A stretch of DNA of 64,000 nucleotides from DASXTW01 sp036505215 (GTDB taxonomy: Bacteria > Actinomycetota > UBA4738), in assembly GCA_036505215.1 (NCBI GenBank), contig DASXTW010000046.1, positions 1-64,000 of the forward strand, read 5' to 3'. Shown here piece after piece: positions 8,865-17,880 of the stretch. Position 1 is the first letter of the stretch; every line of letters begins with the position of its first letter. The notes under the pieces are model-generated. The model was not told the origin of the DNA. It was given only the letters and a program-made list of their open reading frames with translations, and ran no database searches. A program made the position numbers and the translations under genes.

Positions 8865-9964
8865 TCACCAAACGGATCACGGCCAACCTGCTGGCCTTCC
8901 TCGGCCTGGCCGTTCTTCTGGTGTGGGCGGGAGGTACTCAGTTCGTCCTGCAGGCCGGCGGAGGGCGGATGGCGACGTTCGATTTCGTGGACGCCTCCGG
9001 CCTGGCTCCGCGTAACGACGTCACGATGCGGGGTGTTCCCGTCGGCCACATCCGGGGAGTGACGCTCACCAGCCGGGGGGTCGTCGAGGTGACGGTTCAG
9101 CTCGACTCAGGCTCTGCGGTGACTGGCGGCACCAGGGCCGAGATCACCCGGCGAAGCCCGATCGGCGATCTGACGCTCGATCTCACGCCGGGTCCGGGGC
9201 CGCTTCTTCCGGACGGAGCCCACATAGGGCTCAGGTACACCAGCTCGCCTCCCGACCCCGAGCGAACCATCGAGGTCCTCGCCCAGATCTTGCATGCCGT
9301 CCCCTCGAAGGATCTGGGGACGCTCGTGCAGGAGCTGGCCAAAGGATTGCGCGGCCGGGGCGAGGACCTGGCCTCCCTGTCGGAAGCCTCCGCCGACCTT
9401 CCCGAGCGCATCCTGCAGGTCCGGGCCCAGCTGGAGTCGCTGATCGAGAATGGCCCAAAGGTAACGGGCGTGCTCGCCGCCAACGCCAAGGGGTTGGCCG
9501 GCGACGTCACCCGGACGGCCGAGCTGGCCGACATCCTCCGGGACCGGCGGTACGACCTGCTCGCGCTCTCCCGGAACGGGGCGAGGTTCGCCCGGGTTGC
9601 CGGGAGCCTGCTCCACGACGAGAAGGCCAATCTGGCGTGCCTGGTCTCCGACTTCGGCGACGTCAACACCGCACTCGCGGGCGACCTCACCGACCTGGAG
9701 AACGCCCTCGACCTCAACCACTTCTTCTTCGATGCGGTCTGGTATTCCGTGCAGAAGGCGAAGGACAAATCTCTGGACTGGTTCCGGGTGCACGTGCTCT
9801 CACCCCAGGATCGGGCGGGCCAGGCCTACGATCCGCGCCGGTCTCCCCCCGGTGTGTTCGGTGGAAACTCCTGCCAGACCAGATACGGTCCGGGGGTCGA
9901 GCCGGCCAGGCAGCCCGACGGCGTCTATCTGGCACCTGGGTCCAAGATTCACCCCGGCAGATGA
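8861..9964 (+). CDS. Mce family protein, position F, TTG start
   Basis: A 367-residue Mce protein with an N-terminal anchor at about 8-28 and an MlaD domain at about 35-115 (DVTMRGVPVGHIRGV). A TTG at 8861 is chosen: it is preceded immediately by GGAGGAAAGG (8851-8860) and overlaps the previous stop as TTGA. The alternative GTG at 8840 has no comparable ribosome binding site. It is the last of the six mce genes. Confidence 0.85.
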   Translation: MITKRITANLLAFLGLAVLLVWAGGTQFVLQAGGGRMATFDFVDASGLAPRNDVTMRGVPVGHIRGVTLTSRGVVEVTVQLDSGSAVTGGTRAEITRRSPIGDLTLDLTPGPGPLLPDGAHIGLRYTSSPPDPERTIEVLAQILHAVPSKDLGTLVQELAKGLRGRGEDLASLSEASADLPERILQVRAQLESLIENGPKVTGVLAANAKGLAGDVTRTAELADILRDRRYDLLALSRNGARFARVAGSLLHDEKANLACLVSDFGDVNTALAGDLTDLENALDLNHFFFDAVWYSVQKAKDKSLDWFRVHVLSPQDRAGQAYDPRRSPPGVFGGNSCQTRYGPGVEPARQPDGVYLAPGSKIHPGR

Positions 9965-10575
9965 GGACGTATGCTCCGCTGACCGTGAAGGCCTCCCGCG
10001 AATCGCCTCCCACAGAACGCAGGCCAGAGCGCGTCCCGCGCTTTCCCAGACCACTGAGTAGACCTTTCCGCACCAGGACCCTTCCCTGGGGGCTTTTCGT
10101 GGTGGCCCTCGCGACCGCCGTGCTGTTCGCGGTTCTGTGGCAAGGCGCGCAGGCCGACGAGCGGCGCCGAGCCGAGGTGGCATCGACCGCCGGCAGCTTC
10201 CTCCTGGCGCTGACGAATTTCTCCGGGGCAACGATCGAGTCGGATATCGCGGAGATCCGGCGCTACGCCGTGGGCGACTTCGCCGATCAGGTGGAGACGT
10301 TCTTCGACCCGCAGTCGGTGGCAGCCCTGCAGCAGGCTCAGGCTAGGAGCGTCGGGCGGATCCGATCGTTGTTCGTGGAATCGCTCTCCGGCGGGTCCGC
10401 GACGGTGTTCGGGGTGGTGGACGAAGCGGTGAGCAATTCGGCTCAGGCGGCGCCTCGGACCGAGCTCATCCGGATCGACATCGAGATGATCGAGACCACA
10501 CAGGGATGGAAGGTCAACAGCGTGAATATCTTGCAGTCGCCCGGCCAACCGCCATTCGGGGGTCCAGGGGGGTAG
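9961..10575 (+). CDS. Mce-associated membrane protein
   Basis: A 204-residue protein: a basic, disordered N-terminus (1-45), one membrane segment at about 47-66, and a C-terminal domain of about 130 residues resembling the NTF2/SnoaL-like fold of mycobacterial Mas/Mam proteins that stabilise Mce complexes. The fold is inferred from size, layout and position. Its start overlaps the last mce gene in ATGA. The C-terminus is Pro/Gly-rich because the gene runs into the first copy of the repeat at 10561. Confidence 0.75.
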   Translation: MRTYAPLTVKASRESPPTERRPERVPRFPRPLSRPFRTRTLPWGLFVVALATAVLFAVLWQGAQADERRRAEVASTAGSFLLALTNFSGATIESDIAEIRRYAVGDFADQVETFFDPQSVAALQQAQARSVGRIRSLFVESLSGGSATVFGVVDEAVSNSAQAAPRTELIRIDIEMIETTQGWKVNSVNILQSPGQPPFGGPGG

Positions 10576-10580
10576 CAGCA
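10561..10580 (+). repeat. Copy 1 of a 20-base repeat
   Basis: GGTCCAGGGGGGTAGCAGCA matches copy 2 (10593-10612) at 18 of 20 positions. The stop codon of the Mce-associated gene (TAG, 10573-10575) lies inside it. Confidence 0.7.
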
Positions 10581-10592
10581 ACGAGGGCGGGG

Positions 10593-10612
10593 GGTCCAGG
10601 GGGGCAGCAGCG
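10593..10612 (+). repeat. Copy 2 of a 20-base repeat
   Basis: GGTCCAGGGGGGCAGCAGCG, a direct copy 32 bases after copy 1. It also forms the left arm of the hairpin at 10596-10655. A looser copy lies at 15522-15540 before a GGDEF-EAL gene. Confidence 0.7.
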
Positions 10613-10655
10613 CCGCGAGCGGAGCGAGCGGATGAGGCTGCTGCACTCCCCCTGG
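10596..10655 (+). terminator. Long imperfect hairpin at the end of the mce operon
   Basis: CCAGGGGG (10596-10603) pairs with CCCCCTGG (10648-10655), and GCAGCAG (10604-10610) pairs with CTGCTGC (10638-10644). This gives 15 pairs with a 3-base bulge and a 27-base loop. No T run follows, so it could be a terminator, an RNA-stabilising end or a REP-like element. The rest of 10576-10805 shows no gene. Confidence 0.5.
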
Positions 10656-10805
10656 CGATGAGGACGATCCGAAGGATCGGGCTCATCGGGAAGAGCGAGG
10701 CAGATGCGGACCCCCTGGCTCGTCGCCGGTCCACCGGAGGTGGAGCGTCGAGGAGGAGACAGATAGGTCCGGGGGATAGAGAGACCTTTTCGTTAGGGCG
10801 ACCGA

Positions 10806-12002
10806 CTACAGCCCCAGAGCCCTTTTGGCGAGCTGCGTCCCTTCCACCATGTTCTGCAGCTTCCGGTAGGCCACGTCCCACGACCGCGTCCTCAACCCGC
10901 AGTCGGGGGTGACGTGGATCCGGTTGGGATCACCGAACACCTCGACCGCATACAGGATCCTGTCCCGCACCAGCGCCGGCGGCTCGATGAAGTCCGTGTG
11001 GATGTCGATGACCCCCAGGCCCAGCGCCGGTTTGTACGGCAGGTCCCGAAACTTCTTGATCACCACGTATCCAGGGCGAGCCTCCTCGGTGACACCGAGC
11101 TCCCGGCTGTCGTAGTTGGCGAAGCCCACCGCGAACTGCTTGCAGGCAGTCATGGCCTCGATGCCCGGGAAGAACAGGTTGTAGTCGGAGAAGCACAGGT
11201 GCGTGGAGAACACGGCGTTCAGTCCGTCCACGCTCTCGTTGAACGCTTCGGCGAACAGGTCCAGCTCGTCTGGTTCGGTTGATCCGCCGGGCTCATCGAG
11301 CTGGATCCACTTGGCCCCCAACCCGATCAGGGCTTCGATATTCGGCCGGATCATGTGGCGGGAAACTTCCAGGAGGAACCGGCGCCGAGCGTCGTGGCGC
11401 TTCCTCTTGCGCTCGCCATGCGCGTGGGACATGTCGTGGTCCGTGAAGTGGTACTCGTCGAAGGACCAGTCCGCGATGGTGTAGGCCCCTGTGATCGGGA
11501 CCTTCAACTCGGCCTTGGCGATGTCGTTCAGGAAGGCGAACTCGTCGCTGTGGTAGGGCTCCTTCAGCGAGATCGGCCCGGTCACTGCAGCCTTCGAGTA
11601 GTACTTGTTGTCGAAAGCACGGACACTTCCCCGCCACTCGAACCCGTTGGTGTGCGCCACGGCCCATGCGTACATCTCCGAGCGCTGCTGTTCGCCGTCG
11701 TAGACGACGTCCAACCCCGCCGACTCCTGCAGGCGGAGGCCGTAACGGCTGGACCACCGCTTGACCTCCTCCTTGTCCGCCTTCGCCATGATCGGGGAGC
11801 CCCGTAGAAGATCGAGCAGTCCTCCGTACCCCTCCACGCCGATCCGCTCGCCCCAGCTCCTGGCCTCCTCGAGATCTCCCTCCTCGAGCTTCTTCCCCGC
11901 GTATGCCTTCACCCGCCACCCCGGCTTGTCCAGCGAGCCCACCTCGTGGGTGAGCAGCGGCCGGGTCATGATGTCGAGAGCAGGGGTGGTGGCGGTCGTC
12001 AT
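10806..12002 (-). CDS. Cobalamin-independent methionine synthase core-type protein (MetE C-terminal family)
   Basis: A 398-residue protein resembling only the catalytic C-terminal half of MetE; the N-terminal folate-binding half is absent. The zinc motif His-x-Cys is seen at His268 and Cys270 (STHLCFSDY), and the late Cys at 368 in the TPDCGLRTR motif typical of MetE. The Glu that normally follows the first pair seems replaced (VGFANYDSRE region). It is translated after the upstream paralogue through an ATGA overlap, so the two probably act together. It could transfer a methyl group to homocysteine from a non-folate donor, as in the Mes families, or act on another thiol as in epoxyalkane:CoM transferase. 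Family firm, substrate unknown. Confidence 0.75.
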   Translation of the reverse strand: MTTATTPALDIMTRPLLTHEVGSLDKPGWRVKAYAGKKLEEGDLEEARSWGERIGVEGYGGLLDLLRGSPIMAKADKEEVKRWSSRYGLRLQESAGLDVVYDGEQQRSEMYAWAVAHTNGFEWRGSVRAFDNKYYSKAAVTGPISLKEPYHSDEFAFLNDIAKAELKVPITGAYTIADWSFDEYHFTDHDMSHAHGERKRKRHDARRRFLLEVSRHMIRPNIEALIGLGAKWIQLDEPGGSTEPDELDLFAEAFNESVDGLNAVFSTHLCFSDYNLFFPGIEAMTACKQFAVGFANYDSRELGVTEEARPGYVVIKKFRDLPYKPALGLGVIDIHTDFIEPPALVRDRILYAVEVFGDPNRIHVTPDCGLRTRSWDVAYRKLQNMVEGTQLAKRALGL

Positions 12003-12961
12003 GCCAACAGCTCCTTCAGCCGCGCCGAGACTTCCCCCAGCCTGGCAACCTTCTGACGGGCGATGTCTCGAGGGAGGTACTCCAGCTCGCAATTCGATGA
12101 CAGGTACAGGACGGGTGGCGAGACCGTCTCGGCGACCCGGCGGAGGAATTCGACCGTGCCATCGGTGGACTCGACAGGCGAGCTGCGTCCGTCCAGGGCC
12201 CCGGCCAAGAGCCCTGTGTCCCAATCACTTCCGAGCTCATCCAGGTCCGTCTGCACGAAGTCGATGCCCAACGCGTCGACAGGGAGACGACGCAGGCGCT
12301 CGACATAGGGCCCAACGTCGCCGAAGTACGCATGAAGGACCAAGGCCGACGAGGTCGAGGAGATGCCGTCGCGGATCTCCATGAGCGCCTTCTCCAAGTC
12401 GTCCCAGTCTGCGGGGTCCAGACCGAAATACGGCAGCCATGGCTCCTGTAGGTGGATCACCTCGTATCCACCGGCTGCCAGGGATTCTGCCACGGGCCGG
12501 AGGATCTCCCGGGTGAGATCCATCATGAGCGCGTTCCGATCTCCGTGGGCCTGCGCGGCCCGAGAGAAGAGAAACGGAGACGGGAGGGTGGCGGCCCTGG
12601 GGAACGGGAGATCGTCGTCATCCTGGAACGCGGCGGGCAGTGACGCCGAAAGGGTCAGATCACCGGTCACCTCGGGGGCCCTGAAGAACGAGTTGTTGTC
12701 GAACCAGCGAACCAGGGTCCTGGCGTCCATTCCTCCGGACGCCTCCACGAACGGCCGGAAGAGATCCTGCCACCGGATCAGGCCGTCCGAGTGGTAATCG
12801 AGCTTCGCCTCCCGCTGGACCGCGATGAAGTCCTCCCGGTCATCGCGGAAAGCCTGATCGACCTCCTGGAGTGAGGTCCGGCCGCGCTCCAGGCCCCGGG
12901 TAGCCGCAACCACGCCCTCGGAGCGCGGATAGATCCCGTGCTGGTAGGCCCCGATCCGCAT
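11999..12961 (-). CDS. MetE/UROD-fold paralogue, probable partner of the downstream methionine synthase
   Basis: A 320-residue protein of the same barrel superfamily. It begins with an archaeal-MetE-like segment (IGAYQHGIYPRSEG) and ends with SSNCELEYLPRD, aligning with the final Cys motif of MetE (Cys291). The middle motif keeps His210 but has Tyr where the second zinc ligand Cys should be (LVLHAYFGD), so zinc binding may be incomplete. I infer a regulatory, substrate-binding or half-site role in a two-gene methionine synthase, similar to split arrangements known in some archaea. First gene of a two-gene operon, ending 4 bases into its partner. Confidence 0.65.
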   Translation of the reverse strand: MRIGAYQHGIYPRSEGVVAATRGLERGRTSLQEVDQAFRDDREDFIAVQREAKLDYHSDGLIRWQDLFRPFVEASGGMDARTLVRWFDNNSFFRAPEVTGDLTLSASLPAAFQDDDDLPFPRAATLPSPFLFSRAAQAHGDRNALMMDLTREILRPVAESLAAGGYEVIHLQEPWLPYFGLDPADWDDLEKALMEIRDGISSTSSALVLHAYFGDVGPYVERLRRLPVDALGIDFVQTDLDELGSDWDTGLLAGALDGRSSPVESTDGTVEFLRRVAETVSPPVLYLSSNCELEYLPRDIARQKVARLGEVSARLKELLA

Positions 12962-13071
12962 CGTAGGGCGTGACTCTACTAGCTCATTCGCGAACGACGC
13001 ATGCCCCGGCCGTCAACGGCCGCGTCAACCGAGCTGGATGGACGGCTGAGCAGGCGACCCGCCGACGCCCC

Positions 13072-15435
13072 TCAAGCCCTGGATTCGGCGACTCCCCACA
13101 CATAACGCTGGCTGATCTCCGTCGCCGGCACCGGCCGGCTGAAGTAGAAGCCCTGCCCCAACGCGCATCCACTCTGCGCCAGGAACCGCCACTGCTCTTC
13201 GGTCTCGATCCCTTCCGCCAGAGGCACCATGCCCAGGCCTCGAGCGAGCTGGATGATGGCCTTGACCATGCTCATGGAGTGGCGGTCCGTCGGGATGTCG
13301 CTGATGAACGATCGGTCGATCTTGAGGATGTCCACCGGCATCTGCTTGAGACGGGACAGCGACGAATATCCCGTGCCGAAGTCGTCGATCGCCAGGCGAA
13401 GCCCGGCGGTGTGCAGCTCCTCGAGGATCCGCATGGTCCTGTCCGGATCGATCATCGCCGTGGACTCGGTGATCTCGACCAGGACCTGGCGGGGGTTGAT
13501 CCGCATCCACTTCAGGTGACCGATGATCTTGTTCACCAGGTTCCCCTGCCACAGCTGTCGCGGCGAAAGGTTGAAGCTGACCTCGATCATCAGCCCGTCG
13601 CGCCGCCAGGCCTGAGACTGCCGGCACACCTCCTCCAGCACCCAGTCGCCGATGGCTTCGATCAGGCCCATCTCCTCCGCCAGAGGGATGAAGTCGCCGG
13701 GAGGCACTATGCCCGTGCTCGGATCCTGCCATCGCAGCAGCGCCTCGACACTGACCAGATGGCCATCCGACAGATCCACGATCGGCTGGTAGTGGAGCGT
13801 CCATTCCTTGCGCTCCACGGCCCGGCGCAGGCGCGTCGCCAGGGAAAGCCTGCTCAGCGGATCCACCGAGTCCTTGGAGAAGACCGTGGAGGTACCCGGG
13901 GCCGACCGCTTGCTCCGGTACATCGCCGCATCCGCGTTCTTGAGGAGGGACTTGCCGTCGACCCCGTCCAGCGGGAACAGGCTGATCCCGATGCTCGCCG
14001 TGATGTAGAACTCCGTCCCCCCGATGGCGAACGGCCGCTTGAGCAGCTCGTGGATGCGCTCGGCCACTTCTTCCGCCGCGTTCACCGAGGTCTCGGTGTC
14101 CGGGCGCGTGGTCTGCGGCCCGCGTTCCAGATCGGAAAGGAGGACCAGGAATTCGTCTCCTCCTTGCCGGGCGACCACGTCTGTCTCCCGCAGGGCCTCC
14201 CGCAGCCTGGCTCCCATCTGCTGGAGGAGTTCGTCGCCCGCCTCATGCCCGAGGCTGTCGTTCACCAGCTTGAAGTTGTCCAGGTCCATGAAGAGCACCG
14301 CCGCGGCCAGCTCCTTGCGCTTGGCTCGAGCCAGAGCGAGATCGAGCAGCTCCTCGAACATGGCCCGGTTGGGGAGACGGGTGAGCTTGTCGTGGTATGC
14401 GAGGAACGCCACCTGCTCCTCGGCCTTCTTCAACTCCGTGATGTCGGACATCAGGCCCTGCCACAGGAGGGGCCGGCCCGTGTCGTCCTCCACCAGGTGC
14501 GCTTCATCCCGGATCCACACCCGGCGCCCATCCCGAGCCACCATGCGGAACTCGGAGCGGAGCGGCTCCCCTGTGGCCCCGCTGTAAGCCTCCTCAGCCA
14601 GGACCCGTTCCCTGTCGGCCGGGTGCAAGAAGGAGGAGAACGGGGCGGGGTGAGCCAGCCACTGCTCGGGCGTGTACCCGAGAATCCGTTCGATCTGCGG
14701 ACTGACGTACAGCCAGTCGCCTGTCTCCCCCACCCCGGCGATGTAGACGATCGCCGGTATTTGCTCCACCAGGCTGCGGTACTTCACCTCCGCCTGCCGC
14801 AGGGCCAGCTCCGTTCGCTTGCGGGCAATGGCCGAGCCCAGCGTCCCGGCTGCGGCCCGAAGGGTGTCGATCTCCGCCTGGGACCAGTCACGTTCGGCCA
14901 GGCAGTCGTCGAAGCCGAGGAAGCCCCACCAGTCATCGCCGACGGCGATGGGAACCGCGGCGATGGACTGGATGTCCTGTTCCTCCAAGAGGCGCCGCTC
15001 ATCCTCCCGGAAGTCCCGGACGTGGCCGTGGACCACGCCGCCGGCTGCCAGGATGGCTCGCCACCGCCGGAACGCCCCGTCCCAAGGCAGGCCCTGGAGC
15101 TTCGGATTGTCGATCTGGGGCGAGGCTTCCTGGGCCGTCCACTCGAAGCGCTGGCTGAACACGGGGGTGTCGTGCCGGTCAGTGTGGTTCTGGAAGACGT
15201 AGACGCGGCTCACTCGTGCCGCCCGGCCGAGACGGCCCAAGACGGCCTGGATGCAGTCCTCCCACGAATGGGCTCGGAGGAACTCAGACGCGGCGAATCC
15301 CACAGCCCCGAGGATCGAGTCGGCCGTGGGGACCTCTGGGTCGGGGGCGGGCGCAGGCTGATCCGCCTTCAGGCCAGCCTCCACCGGCTCGGACCGGTCG
15401 GCTCGGCCGAGACTGTCTTGCGTACCTTTCGACAT
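13072..15435 (-). CDS. GAF-PAS-GGDEF-EAL c-di-GMP enzyme
   Basis: A 787-residue soluble signalling protein. Order: GAF-like domain (about 60-205), PAS (about 213-335), GGDEF (about 340-515), EAL (about 530-780). GGDEF at 425-429 is intact, with an inhibitory-site RETD at 416-419 five residues upstream. The EAL domain has EALLRW, NLSPRQ, ITES, DDFGTGYSS, KIDRSFI and EGIETE, so both synthesis and breakdown of cyclic di-GMP are possible. Start ATG at 15435 (MSKGTQ) is chosen because upstream residues are Pro/Arg-rich and not domain-like. No membrane segment is seen, so GAF and PAS should sense cytoplasmic signals. It is divergent from a close paralogue, suggesting duplication. Confidence 0.9.
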   Translation of the reverse strand: MSKGTQDSLGRADRSEPVEAGLKADQPAPAPDPEVPTADSILGAVGFAASEFLRAHSWEDCIQAVLGRLGRAARVSRVYVFQNHTDRHDTPVFSQRFEWTAQEASPQIDNPKLQGLPWDGAFRRWRAILAAGGVVHGHVRDFREDERRLLEEQDIQSIAAVPIAVGDDWWGFLGFDDCLAERDWSQAEIDTLRAAAGTLGSAIARKRTELALRQAEVKYRSLVEQIPAIVYIAGVGETGDWLYVSPQIERILGYTPEQWLAHPAPFSSFLHPADRERVLAEEAYSGATGEPLRSEFRMVARDGRRVWIRDEAHLVEDDTGRPLLWQGLMSDITELKKAEEQVAFLAYHDKLTRLPNRAMFEELLDLALARAKRKELAAAVLFMDLDNFKLVNDSLGHEAGDELLQQMGARLREALRETDVVARQGGDEFLVLLSDLERGPQTTRPDTETSVNAAEEVAERIHELLKRPFAIGGTEFYITASIGISLFPLDGVDGKSLLKNADAAMYRSKRSAPGTSTVFSKDSVDPLSRLSLATRLRRAVERKEWTLHYQPIVDLSDGHLVSVEALLRWQDPSTGIVPPGDFIPLAEEMGLIEAIGDWVLEEVCRQSQAWRRDGLMIEVSFNLSPRQLWQGNLVNKIIGHLKWMRINPRQVLVEITESTAMIDPDRTMRILEELHTAGLRLAIDDFGTGYSSLSRLKQMPVDILKIDRSFISDIPTDRHSMSMVKAIIQLARGLGMVPLAEGIETEEQWRFLAQSGCALGQGFYFSRPVPATEISQRYVWGVAESRA

Positions 15436-15521
15436 GCCGCTTGCTGTATCGACGGGGCTCCATCCGGAATTGAACGGGCCTACAGTGGCACCGGGTGCCC
15501 TGCCGAAGACTGAATACGGGG

Positions 15522-15540
15522 GGTGCAGGGGGGCAGTAGG
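15522..15540 (+). repeat. Divergent copy of the 10561/10593 repeat
   Basis: GGTGCAGGGGGGCAGTAGG differs from the 10593 copy at two positions over 18 bases. It lies in the leader of the next gene, between two divergent c-di-GMP genes. The rest of the 132-base gap shows no clear element. Confidence 0.45.
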
Positions 15541-15567
15541 GGTCCACCGTGCCCGCAAGAAGGGGAG

Positions 15568-17880
15568 ATGAGCACGCGGCCGGAAAGAGCGCACATCCGA
15601 GCCCTCGCCACCGGGTGGGGGTGGCTCGCCCTGCTCCGGCTCGGCCTGCTCGTGGCCATGGCGATCTACACGGCCACCTACCGGGCTCTGCCCACCCATC
15701 CCGCGCCTGCCTTCGTCCGCCCCGCAGCGATCGCCGTGATGGCCTTCCTCGCCGTCCTGGTAGGAGTCCAGGTCGCTCCTCGGTTCCGCGATTCCAGGCA
15801 GGTAGCCATCGCCTGCTTCGCCGGGGACGCCATGGCTGTGCTCGGCACCCTGGCCCTGTATTCATTCGATCCGCGCCGGTACCTGTTGGCACTCCAAGTG
15901 GTCGTGCAGGCGGAAGGGGGCATGCTCCTCGGGCTTCCCGGAGGTATCTATGCATGGGCCGCCACGAGTGCCGGGTACGCCGCCGTGGAGGCGGCTGCTG
16001 CTTCCGCCTCGAACACCTCCGCCAACGTCGTGGAGGTCACTCTGCGGATCGCTGTCGGGCTCCTTCTGGCACTCGGCGGCGGCATCCTGTCTTCCGAGCT
16101 CTCCGGCGAACGGTCTCGCCGGCAAATCGAACGCGAGCAGGAGTTGAGGCGGCTTCAGGTGGCGGAGGCCAAGTACCGTCTGCTCGTCGAGCAGATCCCC
16201 GTGGTCACCTACATCGACGCGGTCGATCCGGACAGCTCGACGATCTACATGAGTCCTCAGGTCGAGGATTTGCTTGGGTATTCAGCAGAGGAGTGGATGG
16301 CCGACCCGAAGATGTGGGAAAAGGTCCTCCACCCCGAGGATCGCGAACGCGTGATGGCCGAGCACGTTCGGACCAACGCCACGGGGGAGCCATTCCGGGA
16401 CGAATACCGTCTGATCGCCAAGGATGGCCGGGTGGTCTGGGTCCGTGACGAGGCATCCCTGGTCGCCGACGACAAAGATGGCGAGAGATTCTGGCAGGGC
16501 GTCATCGTCGACATCACCGAACGCAAGCGGGCCGAGGAGCAGGTGGCTTTCCTCGCCTACCACGACAAGCTGACGGGTCTGCCCAACCGGGTGATGTTCG
16601 AACGGGTCCTCGATCTGGCCCTGGCTCGAGCCCGACGAAACGACCAGGCAGTCGCCGTCCTGTACCTCGACCTGGACAACTTCAAGCTCGTGAACGACAG
16701 CCTGGGCCACGCTGCCGGCGACGAGCTGTTGCGCGAGATGGGGACCCGCCTGTCGGGGGCGGTCAGAGCCACGGACGTGGTGGCCAGGCAGGGCGGTGAC
16801 GAGTTCCTCGTTCTTCTGGCCGACATGGAGAAGGACCCTCGCGAGGGCGGGATGAGCGGCCTCACCCTGGCCCAGTCGGTAGCGTCGCGGATCCACGAGG
16901 CTCTGAAGAAGCCATTCGCTCTGTCCGGCACCGAGTTCTACATAACCACGAGCATCGGCATCAGCCTCTTCCCCGAGAGCGCCGGCGACGCACGGGCGCT
17001 GCTCAAGCAGGCGGACGCCGCGATGTACCGGACCAAACAGGGATCGCCGGGGGGCTCCATGGTGTACGCGTCGGAGAGGACCGATTCGCTCTCCAAGCTC
17101 TCGCTCACCACTCGCTTGCGCAAGGCGACCGACTCACGCGATTGGGTTCTGCACTACCAGCCCATCGTCGACCTGCACAACCAGCAGATGGTGGCGGCGG
17201 AAGCACTCCTCAGGTGGCGGCAGCCGAGCGGCCGGCTGGTCGGCCCCGCCGACTTCATCCCTCTGGCTGAGGAAATGGGATTGATCGCTGCGATCGGCGA
17301 TTGGGTGATCGAGGAGCTGTGCCGGCAGTGCCTGGCCTGGCGGGAGCAGCGGGTGCCGGTGGACGTGAGCTTCAATCTGTCCGCGCGGCAGCTGTGGCAG
17401 CAGGACGTCGTCGCCCGGCTCCTCGCCCAGGTCTCGGCCATGGGCGTGGAACCCTCTCACCTGGTGATCGAGATCGCGGAGTCGACCGCCATGCGGGATC
17501 CGGAACGCACCCAGCGGGTCCTGCATGAGCTGCACGAGCAAGGGTTTCGCCTGGCCATCGACGACTTCGGGACCGGCTACTCGTCCGTTGCGCGACTGAA
17601 GAACCTCCCCGTGGACATCCTGAAGATCGACGGGCGCTTCGTCCGGGACATCCCGAGCGATCCCGATGCGGCGAGCATGGTCAGGGCGGTCATCGGCCTG
17701 GCCCAGAGCCTGGCGATGAAGCCGCTCGCCGAGGGCATCGAGAGCGAGGAGCAGCTTCGCTATCTGCTCGATCACGGCTGCGCCCTGGGGCAGGGATTCC
17801 ACTTCAGCCCGCCCGTTCCAGCGGACGAGCTCACGCGCAGGGTCCGTGAGGAGGGTCTGAGAGTCTCGGCCGCTCGGTAG
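15568..17880 (+). CDS. Membrane-bound PAS-GGDEF-EAL c-di-GMP enzyme
   Basis: A 770-residue membrane protein. About five or six hydrophobic segments lie at 14-180, with no recognised sensor domain. They are followed by a short coiled linker, PAS (about 198-320), GGDEF (about 325-500) and EAL (about 510-765). GGDEF at 409-413 is intact, with RATD at 400-403 as inhibitory site. The EAL catalytic motifs (EALLRW, NLSARQ, IAEST, DDFGTGYSS, KIDGRFV, EGIESEE) are complete. From PAS to the C-terminus it closely parallels the divergent soluble protein, so the pair looks like a duplication in which one copy gained a membrane input module and the other a GAF domain. Start ATG at 15568 has AGGGGAG directly before it. 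Confidence 0.9.
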   Translation: MSTRPERAHIRALATGWGWLALLRLGLLVAMAIYTATYRALPTHPAPAFVRPAAIAVMAFLAVLVGVQVAPRFRDSRQVAIACFAGDAMAVLGTLALYSFDPRRYLLALQVVVQAEGGMLLGLPGGIYAWAATSAGYAAVEAAAASASNTSANVVEVTLRIAVGLLLALGGGILSSELSGERSRRQIEREQELRRLQVAEAKYRLLVEQIPVVTYIDAVDPDSSTIYMSPQVEDLLGYSAEEWMADPKMWEKVLHPEDRERVMAEHVRTNATGEPFRDEYRLIAKDGRVVWVRDEASLVADDKDGERFWQGVIVDITERKRAEEQVAFLAYHDKLTGLPNRVMFERVLDLALARARRNDQAVAVLYLDLDNFKLVNDSLGHAAGDELLREMGTRLSGAVRATDVVARQGGDEFLVLLADMEKDPREGGMSGLTLAQSVASRIHEALKKPFALSGTEFYITTSIGISLFPESAGDARALLKQADAAMYRTKQGSPGGSMVYASERTDSLSKLSLTTRLRKATDSRDWVLHYQPIVDLHNQQMVAAEALLRWRQPSGRLVGPADFIPLAEEMGLIAAIGDWVIEELCRQCLAWREQRVPVDVSFNLSARQLWQQDVVARLLAQVSAMGVEPSHLVIEIAESTAMRDPERTQRVLHELHEQGFRLAIDDFGTGYSSVARLKNLPVDILKIDGRFVRDIPSDPDAASMVRAVIGLAQSLAMKPLAEGIESEEQLRYLLDHGCALGQGFHFSPPVPADELTRRVREEGLRVSAAR

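Noticed and set aside
12970..15513. Plus-strand open frame of 847 codons opposite the GAF-PAS-GGDEF-EAL gene
   Set aside because: The minus strand encodes complete, motif-perfect domains; the plus frame shows no domain and has biased composition.
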